Below are positions 21,064-29,740 of a stretch of DNA of 64,000 bases, in pieces. The stretch comes from Deltaproteobacteria bacterium (lineage in GTDB: Bacteria > Desulfobacterota > DSM-4660 > Desulfatiglandales > HGW-15). A program made the translations under genes and the position numbers. Each line of letters opens with the position of its first letter. Positions within the stretch are counted from its first letter, which is position 1. Under the pieces are notes generated by a model. That model did not search any database. It was not told where the DNA came from and saw only the letters and a program-made list of their open reading frames with translations. The stretch spans positions 1 to 64,000 of the forward strand of contig JAFDHO010000003.1 in NCBI GenBank assembly GCA_019308745.1, read 5' to 3'.

Positions 21064-21275
21064 TCCTGTTCAATGTAACGAAGCCTTTGGCAAGGGGAGA
21101 GTCTCGAGAAGTGAGCAATGTCCCTCTCTAACTCCTCCCGCCTTTCAGCAGGGATCTCTTCAACACTCTTGGGATAACGGATCTTCATTCCTCCAGATAC
21201 CCTTTCCAATTGGTCCTGCCCACGCATCATTAAGATGATTCCGATGGTCTCATAACCTACACGAATATACATCAA
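21000..21275 (-). CDS. Small partner protein of the nucleotidyltransferase (likely 62 aa from 21188)
   Basis: Overlaps the start of the NTase ORF; LSPCQRLRYIEQEWSALQDYIRRFG. Confidence 0.5.
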   Translation of the reverse strand: MMYIRVGYETIGIILMMRGQDQLERVSGGMKIRYPKSVEEIPAERREELERDIAHFSRLSPCQRLRYIEQEWSALQDYIRRFGTIWSRKSN

Positions 21276-21484
21276 GCTAGCATCAGGGTATTGATTTTGT
21301 CAATGAGTATCGGAGGCAAACCCCACCACCTGTGCATTGGTATGCATCTCTCCAGCCGCATCTCAAAACAGGGATTCCCTCATCGGTGCAATGGAACGTA
21401 GAGGGCTTGTATTCCCATGTGCATAGGGGCAGGGAAACACCGTGTCCTTGGGCTTATTTCAATTGGGCTGTGGGGTCCTTGAAG

Positions 21485-21688
21485 CTACAGGGCATCAGGG
21501 AGGCGCACTTCCCCGGGAAGAAGGTGGTCCTGATCTGCTATTTGTCGCAGGTCATCGAAGCGATCACCTGCCCTGGCACTCACCAGCAGGGGAGGCCTCC
21601 ACCATCTGGCCGAGGCATGCCCCGACTCTTCTTCCACATACCTTCCGGCAAACTCCCTCAAATCATTGATTGTTAACTCCAGGGCCAT
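21485..21688 (-). pseudogene. N-terminal fragment resembling an epoxyqueuosine-reductase-like 4Fe-4S protein
   Basis: MALELTINDLREFAGRYVEEESG...RWWRPPLLVSARAGDRFDDLRQIADQDHLLPGEVRLPDAL then stop; no Cys cluster domain follows. Confidence 0.4.
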
Positions 21689-21777
21689 GGGGCGTCTCTG
21701 CCTCCTTCCGTTCGAGCGTGGAATTAGGGAACGATGGCCGAAACAAGCGCGGACCACCAAGGCCCCTAGTTTTAGGG

Positions 21778-22281
21778 TCATTCCCTGGCTGCCGTGATGA
21801 CAAAACCCTGCGGTTGTAATCCGGTCGAAGAGGGTGTCCCGTTCACCTTCGCGAGGTAGGCCGCGCTGAGCTTCTGGATGTGCCCGTTCACGTTGTCGAA
21901 GTAATTGAGATGGACCTGCTCGTCGTTGATGATGTCCTCGAAGAGCTTGACGCTCGTGCTGTCGCCGTTTTCACTGCACACCAGCAGGAACTGGTTGTAT
22001 GCCGTGATGGCGCCGTGTTCGCGGTCAACGTCAAAGGGGAAGACGGCTTCCACTTCCTGCCCCTTCACTGTCTTCCCGGCAGGCTCCGAGGTGGGTTCTC
22101 CTCCAAGCTCCTTGATCCGCTCAGCGAACATTTCCGCGTGTCGCATCTCATCAATGGCAATGAGCTTGATGTTCGCGGCCATCTCTCCGTAGTCCATATC
22201 ATCGAGGTTGCAGTGCTGGTTCATGTATTGGTGGATGGCCTGGAGCTCCATTGCGCGCGCCTTGCCCAGGACCTCTATCAC
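21778..22281 (-). CDS. bfr: Bacterioferritin-like ferritin, N-terminus possibly trimmed (GTG start)
   Basis: VIEVLGKARAMELQAIHQYMNQHCNLDDMDYGEMAANIKLIAIDEMRHAEMFAERIKELGG. Confidence 0.8.
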   Translation of the reverse strand: MIEVLGKARAMELQAIHQYMNQHCNLDDMDYGEMAANIKLIAIDEMRHAEMFAERIKELGGEPTSEPAGKTVKGQEVEAVFPFDVDREHGAITAYNQFLLVCSENGDSTSVKLFEDIINDEQVHLNYFDNVNGHIQKLSAAYLAKVNGTPSSTGLQPQGFVITAARE

Positions 22282-22289
22282 CTTTTCCT

Positions 22290-22597
22290 TCCACGCGGAG
22301 GCGCCACCGCTCCAGAGAGACCCTGTGGTCGGATAGACCCATGGTTTCGAACTCCTTGAGGGGGGTCAAGTCCAGGTTTCTGGGATCCAGGTGACCAGGA
22401 TTCTTGTCAATCAATGCGTCCCTGGAAGTCCGCCTTGGAATGAGGACCTTCTTGGCCCCTGCCACAGCAGAAGAGACGAGGGAAACCACGGGGGAGGTGA
22501 GGATTCCTGCAAAGGCAGCCCATGAGGCCAACCTCGAAAGAAAGGTCCTCCTGCCCATGGGAACTCCTTTTCGGAAAGCGGTCCTTTTTCTGTCCAT
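22290..22597 (-). pseudogene. Truncated molybdopterin (YedY/MsrP-like) oxidoreductase N-terminus
   Basis: MGRRTFLSRLASWAAFAGILTSPVV...RDALIDKNPGHLDPRNLDLTPLKEFETMGLSDHRVSLERWRLRVEGK, then runs out of frame into bfr. Confidence 0.5.
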
Positions 22598-23067
22598 GAT
22601 CCCATCCTTTCTCGTTAACGGCAGGTCTTCTGGGAGACTTGTCCCCTGAAAGAGGCCTTCCGGGGCACCCAGGTCCTCCATGGGGTTTCGCCGCTGGTTC
22701 GTCATTTGGACAAACATTTGTTGGGAGACGATTTCAAGATAAGAGATAGTTGAAACAATTTCAATGGAAAAGACTCCAGAAGGGGAGGAGAGGGCAAAGG
22801 TCGTCCAAACCGGGAGCCCTCCCTTGGGAGCAGGAAAAGGGAATGGTCAGTCCGGTCTCAAGGCGTCTGGAGTCCATAATTCCTGAGGTTTGAAAGAAAA
22901 TCGCAGTCCTGTTAAGATCAATTCACGATTCAGGCTGATGGGACATTAGTGGGGTTGGGGTGCTGGAACATCCGATATCACCTTGGGGTGAAGGATATGG
23001 AGGTCAAGAAAGAGCCCATTGGTCCAGAGACCGGATAGGGACAAAGGGCGAGGGGAAGGTGGAGAAA

Positions 23068-23802
23068 ATGGGGTTTGACAGGGCTGGATTAGAAGTCTTT
23101 GAAAGGTTCAATTTCGACAGGCCGCCTGTAGGGGTGAAGTTCGTTTCCGAGCTGCCGGATTCAATGGACAGGCTCAATGACAAAATGGCCCTTTGTGAGA
23201 TGCTCAAGAGGGCCCAGGAAGGACATGCCTTTTACGGGGACTCCGACAATCACGCCTGCGGTGCGGGGGCCTATGTGCTGGGGCTCAAGGATATCCAGGA
23301 GCGGTATTTGAATGGGGAGTTCGGGGCCGCATTAGGGATATTCGATTCCCCACGGGCCGCAAGTCGAGTCTATCACTATACCCCCAGGATCGCTCGAGGC
23401 GTGGTGAAGTACGTGCTTTTTGCTCCCTTTGAGAAACTCAAATATGAGCCTGATGTGTTCATTTGCCTTGCACGGCCGGACCAGACGGAGATCTTGCTCA
23501 GGGCCTTGAGCTACCGCACAGGACAGATGTGGACGAGCCGCTATTCCCCTGTCATTGGGTGCGCGTGGATCTTGGTTCACCCCTATCTATCCGGGGAGCT
23601 GAATTACAGTGTGACAGGACTCGGCCACGGCATGAAGCGCAGAAAACTCTTCCCCCAGGGATACCAGTTGGTGGCCATTCCCTTTGACCGGTTGCCATCG
23701 ATGATCCTCTCCCTGAAGGAGATGCCCTGGACTCCGCCCGCCTATCAGCCGGACGGCTTTGATTTTGTGAAGAGAGTCATTGACGAATTGGGGCTCGAAT
23801 AA
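23068..23802 (+). CDS. DUF169 family protein
   Basis: RPPVGVKFVSELPD; ALCEMLKRAQEGHAFYGDSDNHACGAGAYVLGL; ATG at 23068 with upstream ggtggaga. Confidence 0.8.
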   Translation: MGFDRAGLEVFERFNFDRPPVGVKFVSELPDSMDRLNDKMALCEMLKRAQEGHAFYGDSDNHACGAGAYVLGLKDIQERYLNGEFGAALGIFDSPRAASRVYHYTPRIARGVVKYVLFAPFEKLKYEPDVFICLARPDQTEILLRALSYRTGQMWTSRYSPVIGCAWILVHPYLSGELNYSVTGLGHGMKRRKLFPQGYQLVAIPFDRLPSMILSLKEMPWTPPAYQPDGFDFVKRVIDELGLE

Positions 23803-24073
23803 CACTTTAGCTCTAGGAAAGATGATAGAACTATAGGGGCTCGGGGGGATCTCTTGGAAGAGGTGAACTTGCTTCAGTGGTACTCCATTCGCATAGCTCA
23901 AGGGCCTGGCGGTCGGATAGCCATATCCATTATCTACGGGAAGGAAATCTTGGCATGACGATGAGGTAACCGACCGCCTGACCGGCACACAATGAGGCAT
24001 TCCTCCTGATGTCTTTCACCTCTGGAAAGAGATTGCTGAGGCCCCAATTCCTTGAAAAGGGCTAAAATATTGC
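23799..24073. mobile_element. Copy C: large imperfect-palindrome MITE-like element, about 275 bp, with an 8-bp target duplication (7/8)
   Basis: Ends ATAACACTTTAGCT / GGCTAAAATATTGC match copy B ends; flanks GGGCTCGA (23791-23798) and GGGTTCGA (24074-24081); inner arms ATCTCTTGGAAGAGGTGAA / AATCTCTTTCCAGAGGTGAAA and GGCGGTCGG / CCGACCGCC. Confidence 0.75.
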
Positions 24074-24096
24074 GGGTTCGAATAGGCTGAGCAGGC

Positions 24097-25791
24097 CTAC
24101 ATGCGGCCTCGCCTCAGAATGGTCACCAGTAACCAGAAACCCATGATGCCGGCAATGAGAAACCCTGCGAGGCCGATGAGAGGTATCTCGTGCCATTTCG
24201 GGGGGATGCCGGAAAGTACGATGAGGGACGAGCCAATGATAAGGGCTGCCAGGACTATGGCAAAGGCGAGCCTGTTGCTGATTCGGTCATGCGTGGACAG
24301 CATGGGCTCGAGGCCCCGGTGCTCGAATTCCAGCTTGACCCTTCCGAGCCTGGCCTGCCTCAAGATGTCACGGACCTCTCCCGGGATCTCCATCAGGAGG
24401 TGAAGAAAATCTATCCCCGAATCCACCAGATCCGTTCCAATCCTCCTCGGGTGCAACCTTTGCATCTGCACACTTTTGATAACGGGTGCGGCCTGACTGG
24501 TCGCATCGAAATTGGGATCGAGCTTGCGACCGAGCCCCTCTGCGTTACCAAGGGCCTTTATCATGAGGAAGAGGTCCGGAGGAATGATGAGTTTGTATCG
24601 AGACGCGATCTCCATGAGTTGATGGAGTATCTTCATGAGGTCCAGGTCCTTGAGGGGCCTGTAGAAATGACGGTCTATGAAGTCCGCCACGTCTCGCTCC
24701 AGGCGATCCCGGTCCGGCTCGTCCGTTCTTGTCGTCAGCCTCAGAAAGGCATCCGTGGCCTTGACCTCGTCCCTCCTGACGATACTCATGACCAGGTCGG
24801 CGAAGTTTTCCCTGCTCTTTCTGCTGATCCGGCCCATCATCCCGAAATCCAGGTAGCATATGACGTTGTTGGGGAGGACAAAGATGTTTCCGGGATGGGG
24901 ATCGGCATGGAAGAAACCATGCACAAAGATCTGCTTGAGGATAAGGTCAAAGCCCCTGCGAGCGATCTCGCGGGTATCGAGACCTTCCTGCTGCAGTTTC
25001 TCAATGTCAGAGGCCTTGACTCCCCTGACATATTCCATTGTTAATACGCACCTCGTTGTGGTTTCACGATAGATTTTGGGGACATAAATCGTCCGGTCGC
25101 CCATGAATTGCATGGCGAACCTCTCCACGTGGGCCGCCTCAAAGGTATAATCCAGTTCCTTCTCAATGGTGCGAGCAAATTCCTCCACCAGCCGGGTGGG
25201 CCGGTGGACTTCTGCAGCCTTCAAATGGCGCTCCGTCAGGGTAGCGATATGAAGCATTATTTCGAGGTCCACCTCAATGGTCTTCCGGACATGTGGCCGC
25301 TGCACCTTGACAATGACCTCGTCACCATCCATGAGCGTGGCACGATGGACCTGGCCGATGGATGCCGAAGCTAGGGGGGTCTCGCTAAAGCCCATGAAAG
25401 TGTCCCTCAGGGGCGCACCGAGCTCGGTTTCGATGATCTTTTCCACCTCGGGAAACTCTACGGGCGGAACGTGGTCCTGGAGTTTTTCCAGTTCCTTGAT
25501 GAACTCCACGGGCAGGAGGTCAGGACGTGTCGAAAGGAACTGGCCCATCTTGACAAAGGTTGGCCCCAACTCCTCCAGGGCCATCCTGACCCTCTCGGCG
25601 CGAGTGAGGGATTCTATCTTTTCCCTGCGCTTTCGAGAGATCATCTGGAGGCCTACTTCGATGTATTGCTCAATCTTGAGCGTATCCACGAGATCCCCGA
25701 AGCCGTACCGAAACAGGACGGCCAGGATCTGTCGGTATCGTTGTACGTGACGGTAGGTCCTTCCGATTATCCCGATCTTTCGAATGTGCAT
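24097..25791 (-). CDS. ABC1/UbiB family atypical protein kinase
   Basis: LGPTFVKMGQFLSTRPDLLP; PLASASIGQVHRATL; GFFHADPHPGNIFVLPNNVICYLDFGMMGR. Confidence 0.95.
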   Translation of the reverse strand: MHIRKIGIIGRTYRHVQRYRQILAVLFRYGFGDLVDTLKIEQYIEVGLQMISRKRREKIESLTRAERVRMALEELGPTFVKMGQFLSTRPDLLPVEFIKELEKLQDHVPPVEFPEVEKIIETELGAPLRDTFMGFSETPLASASIGQVHRATLMDGDEVIVKVQRPHVRKTIEVDLEIMLHIATLTERHLKAAEVHRPTRLVEEFARTIEKELDYTFEAAHVERFAMQFMGDRTIYVPKIYRETTTRCVLTMEYVRGVKASDIEKLQQEGLDTREIARRGFDLILKQIFVHGFFHADPHPGNIFVLPNNVICYLDFGMMGRISRKSRENFADLVMSIVRRDEVKATDAFLRLTTRTDEPDRDRLERDVADFIDRHFYRPLKDLDLMKILHQLMEIASRYKLIIPPDLFLMIKALGNAEGLGRKLDPNFDATSQAAPVIKSVQMQRLHPRRIGTDLVDSGIDFLHLLMEIPGEVRDILRQARLGRVKLEFEHRGLEPMLSTHDRISNRLAFAIVLAALIIGSSLIVLSGIPPKWHEIPLIGLAGFLIAGIMGFWLLVTILRRGRM

Positions 25792-25954
25792 CCCTTTTCC
25801 CTTGCCTTCCGCTTCGCTGCGGGCCAGAACAAAGTGGGTGCCCCTTCATGACCCACGCTCAGCACTTGGACCACAATCCTCCGAGCGACCCTCCCTCCTT
25901 ACCCTTTTTGAGTCTGCAGGAAGTGACGACATCAGGCGGCGGCCGGAGGAATGT

Positions 25955-26275
25955 CTATTCGTCAGCGGTTCTCTTCTTGTCCCTTGAAACCCTTTGCTCC
26001 AGGCCCTTTATCTTCTTCTCTATCTTATCCACATCTTCTTTCGTGGCGACGTCGATCTTCTCCAAGACCCTGTGGATAATCTCTTCGACCCTGGACTCAA
26101 AGTCCTTTCTGGCCTCCTCCGACTTTCTCAAGAGTTCATCGATCAACTCCTTGCCTTCTCTTTCCGACATCTTGCCCTTGTCTATCATTTCTTTGGCAAG
26201 GTCCTCGACCTTGTCCTTGGTCATAACGGCAAGGCCTATTCCGGTGAGCATTGTCTTTTTCACGAGATCAAACAT
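25955..26275 (-). CDS. Phasin-family / PHA-regulator-like coiled-coil protein
   Basis: FDLVKKTMLTGIGLAVMTKDKVEDLAKEMIDKGKMSEREGKELIDELL. Confidence 0.7.
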   Translation of the reverse strand: MFDLVKKTMLTGIGLAVMTKDKVEDLAKEMIDKGKMSEREGKELIDELLRKSEEARKDFESRVEEIIHRVLEKIDVATKEDVDKIEKKIKGLEQRVSRDKKRTADE

Positions 26276-26435
26276 GTGAAACCCTCCTTTTGATACTCGC
26301 CAAGAAAGTATTTGTTATAGCGAAACAATATTCATTGGAGAGCAGATTTTCAAGTCTTTCATGGAGTTCCCTTAGGGACGGCCCGCAGCTTATCGCAGTG
26401 AAGCGGAGATCCCGCTTGCGGGGCTGCGGCGAGCG

Positions 26436-29400
26436 CTATTGATCAGATTTCGGGTCCGCAGGCCTAGGAGCTAAGTAGACTCCTCCTTTGATAGATGAAA
26501 TGAGTCCATGGATATCATCCAAGATGACATAACCGCACGGGATCAGGATGAGTGTAATTGCAGTCGCAAAGAGGACCCCAAAGCCCAGGCTTATTGCCAT
26601 GGGGATAAGGAAATTGGCCTGGAGGCTCTTTTCCAGGAGCATGGGGGTAAGCCCCCCAAAGGTCGTCAGGGATGTCAATATGATTGCACGAAAACGCAAG
26701 GCCGTCCCCTTTAGGATGGCCTCGAAGGTGGTAGCTCCATTGTCTCGTATCCTGTTGGTTGCGTGGACAAGCACCAGCGAATCGTTCACGACCACGCCGG
26801 AAAGCCCCACCATCCCGAAAAGACTCACGACAGTCAGGTTATAGCCTGTTACCATATGTCCCAGGAGGGCCCCCAGAAGCCCGAAAGGTATGGCGAACAT
26901 CACGATAAGGGGCTGAGTGAAGGACCTAAAGGGGATGGCAAGAAGGGCGTAGATGCAGAAAAGGGCAATAGCAAAACCCCTTATTACGTCAGCGAGGGAC
27001 TCTTTTTGTTCTCTGCCTTCCCCTTCCATGGTATATCTCAAATCAGGAAACCTTGCCTGGAGTTCGGGAAGCACCCTCTTTTCAAGGTCTGCACGGATTT
27101 CATTGGCGTTTGCCGTCTCTTCGTCCACGTCAGCCGTGACCTTGATCACCCTAAGACGCTGAGTGCGTTCGATAGATGCATAACCCCTGTCCATCTTGAC
27201 CTCTGCGACCTGGCTGAAGGGAACCCCTGAGCCGCCGGGGGCGCGTATCCGCATTTCTTCAACATGGCCCAGTGATTTTCGCTCTGATTCGGGGTATCTG
27301 ACCAGGACTTTGACCTCATCCTCACCCCTCTGGAAACGCAGGGCCTCTGCACCGTAAAAGGCATGTCTTACTTGCCGCGCGAGATCTTCTAGTGTAAGGC
27401 CCAGGGGCCTGGCGACGGGCCTCAGTTTGAGTTGCATCTCGGGCTTCCCGGCGAGGAAGCTGTCGCCTATGTCGAATACGCCCGGGTATTGCCCCAGTTC
27501 GTTTTTCAGTCCTTCTGCTGCCGCGAGGAGCAGGTCGTTGTTATCGTGGGATAGATGGACCTCAACGGGGTTCCCGGCCCGAAAGAGATATGCGGCAAAG
27601 GAGACTGACTCGGCATCAGGGATGGGACCGGCCTCCTTTCTCCACAAATTGCCTATCTCGAAGGTGCTCATCTGCCTTAGTTCACTGTCTATTAGACGGA
27701 CGATAACTTGGGCCAGGTGGCCGCCCACGCTTGCCCCGCCGGATCCCGGGCCCCGGCCCCCAGCGGACCCGACGATCGACTGGATACTTTCAAGGAGGGG
27801 CGGTGCCCCGGCTGGCCGCTCTCTGTCAAGTTTACCCAGGGCCTTTTGGGCGGCCTCCTCGAGATGGGTAACGACATCCACCGTCCGGCTAACAGGGACT
27901 CCGGCAGGCATCGTGACCGTGCAGATCATGGTATCTCCCTCCACCCTGGGGAAGAATGTGAACCTCACCAGACCCCCTTGCCATATCCCCACTGCCAGGA
28001 GAAGTAGGGAAATGCTCAGGGCCACGGTAGCATAGCGCCATCTTATACATAACCGCAGAAACCTGAAATACGGCCCCCGAATGAAGGCCTTCAGGCCCCG
28101 ATCAATAGGGTTTTCCCCCTTGCCTTTTCGACGACTCATCTTGGCCGCGGCTTTGCTCCCGGCCAGATGGGAGGGCAGTATCATCAGGGATTCAACCAGG
28201 GACCCCATCAGGACCAATATGACGACAAAGGGGATATTGCTCATGACCTTTCCCATTCCACCCGAGCCAAGGAGGAGAGGGTAGAATGCAGCAACCGTGG
28301 TGAGCACGGCAAAAATGACGGGACGTCCCACTTCCAGGGTCCCTTCCACAGCAGCCTTCAGGGGAGGATATCCGGCCTCCTGTTTTCTGAACACGTTTTC
28401 GCCCACGATGATGGCATCATCCACCACAATGCCCAGGACCATGATATAGGCAAAGAGGGACATCATGTTGAGGGTGACATCGAATTGCGGCAGCAGCCAC
28501 AAACTTATGGCGAAGGAAACCGGAATGCCCAAGGTCACCCAAAAGGCCAGCCTGATGTTCATGAACAGTCCGAGAATGATGATGACGAGGACAAGCCCGA
28601 TGCCCATGTTCTTGAGGAGGAGGTTAATCCTGCTCTTGAGTACCTGGGACATGTCCCGGGTGATTGCTATTTCAACACCGGCGGGCATGGTATCTTTGAT
28701 CTTTTCGACATATTTCTTGACGGTGTTTGCCACGTCGAGGGCCCTCTGATCGGCCACCCTGTAAACCTGGACCAAGGCGGCCGGTTTCCCGTTGAAGCGG
28801 GCGAATCTATCCACGTCTTCGAAGCCGTCTTGGAGTTCTGCTATCCGGCCCAGGGTGACAACACTGCCATCGCCCCTCGTAATCACCGGGATGTCCCTAT
28901 AATCGCGGGCATGGTAACGCCGGCCCTTGGTCCGGATGAGGATTTCGCTTCCTGCGGTCTTGATGCTTCCTGCGGGCAAGTCCAGGCTTGCACGGCGAAC
29001 CGCTTCGGCCACCTGGCCCAGGGTGACCCCGTACTGCCTGAGGGTCTTCTCGGATACCTCAATGTGGATTTCACCTGTCCTTACGCCCGAGACCTGGGCA
29101 AGTGTAATGCCGGGGAGATTGGTAATATCGTCTTTCACCTTTTCGGCAAGGTGTTTGATGGTCTTCTCCGGGGCATCTCCATAGACAGCAAGCATAATGA
29201 CAAAGACCTGCCTGATCATTTCCCTGACGACCGGCTTCTCGGCTTCCTCGGGAAATGTGGTAATGCGGTCCACTTCGGCCTTCACGCCGTCCAGGAGGTT
29301 TTCCAGGTCCCATCCCTTCATGACTTCCAGGATCACGGTTCCCGAGCCTTCCCTTGCAGTAGACTCAATCTTTTTGAGCCCGGCAAGGCCCGCGACCCTC

Positions 29401-29609
29401 TCTTCAATGCGGCGAATGACGGCCTCCTCCACCTCTGCCGGGGAGGCGCCCGGGTAGGACGTAGTGATAGAAATCTGATCCAGGGTTGACTCGGGAAAGA
29501 CCTCCATCTTCATGGTCAAGGCGGTGATGGCACCTGCCAGGAGCATGAACAACATGAGGAGGTTGGCGGCGACATGATTCTCGGCGAACCAGGCTACGAA
29601 GTTTTTCAT
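26436..29609 (-). CDS. RND efflux transporter permease (AcrB/HAE1 family)
   Basis: 1057 aa; PESTLDQISITTSYPGASPAEVEEAVIRRIE; MSLFAYIMVLGIVVDDAIIVGENV; GLSGVVVNDSLVLVH. Confidence 0.95.
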   Translation of the reverse strand: MKNFVAWFAENHVAANLLMLFMLLAGAITALTMKMEVFPESTLDQISITTSYPGASPAEVEEAVIRRIEERVAGLAGLKKIESTAREGSGTVILEVMKGWDLENLLDGVKAEVDRITTFPEEAEKPVVREMIRQVFVIMLAVYGDAPEKTIKHLAEKVKDDITNLPGITLAQVSGVRTGEIHIEVSEKTLRQYGVTLGQVAEAVRRASLDLPAGSIKTAGSEILIRTKGRRYHARDYRDIPVITRGDGSVVTLGRIAELQDGFEDVDRFARFNGKPAALVQVYRVADQRALDVANTVKKYVEKIKDTMPAGVEIAITRDMSQVLKSRINLLLKNMGIGLVLVIIILGLFMNIRLAFWVTLGIPVSFAISLWLLPQFDVTLNMMSLFAYIMVLGIVVDDAIIVGENVFRKQEAGYPPLKAAVEGTLEVGRPVIFAVLTTVAAFYPLLLGSGGMGKVMSNIPFVVILVLMGSLVESLMILPSHLAGSKAAAKMSRRKGKGENPIDRGLKAFIRGPYFRFLRLCIRWRYATVALSISLLLLAVGIWQGGLVRFTFFPRVEGDTMICTVTMPAGVPVSRTVDVVTHLEEAAQKALGKLDRERPAGAPPLLESIQSIVGSAGGRGPGSGGASVGGHLAQVIVRLIDSELRQMSTFEIGNLWRKEAGPIPDAESVSFAAYLFRAGNPVEVHLSHDNNDLLLAAAEGLKNELGQYPGVFDIGDSFLAGKPEMQLKLRPVARPLGLTLEDLARQVRHAFYGAEALRFQRGEDEVKVLVRYPESERKSLGHVEEMRIRAPGGSGVPFSQVAEVKMDRGYASIERTQRLRVIKVTADVDEETANANEIRADLEKRVLPELQARFPDLRYTMEGEGREQKESLADVIRGFAIALFCIYALLAIPFRSFTQPLIVMFAIPFGLLGALLGHMVTGYNLTVVSLFGMVGLSGVVVNDSLVLVHATNRIRDNGATTFEAILKGTALRFRAIILTSLTTFGGLTPMLLEKSLQANFLIPMAISLGFGVLFATAITLILIPCGYVILDDIHGLISSIKGGVYLAPRPADPKSDQ

Positions 29610-29740
29610 CGGGACCTATCCTCGAGGTTTCACTCTTCTTCGCCAGGATGCCCCGTGCGGAAACAAGGGGGGCTTCACTGGTTCAACAAGTCTGATTGGT
29701 TTGATTCGTTTCATTTGTTTGATTGGTCCTATTGGTTGAT

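Noticed and set aside
24074-24090. GGGTTCGAATAGG looks like a tRNA T-arm
   Set aside because: No acceptor, D or anticodon arms around it; it is better explained as the right target duplication of MITE copy C.
24190-25044. Long plus-strand ORF (284 aa) opposite the UbiB-like gene
   Set aside because: Codon-shadow ORF on the complement of a confident kinase gene.
28167-29489. 440-aa plus-strand ORF opposite the RND permease
   Set aside because: Shadow of the permease reading frame; His/Gly/Asp-rich translation with no domain-like pattern.
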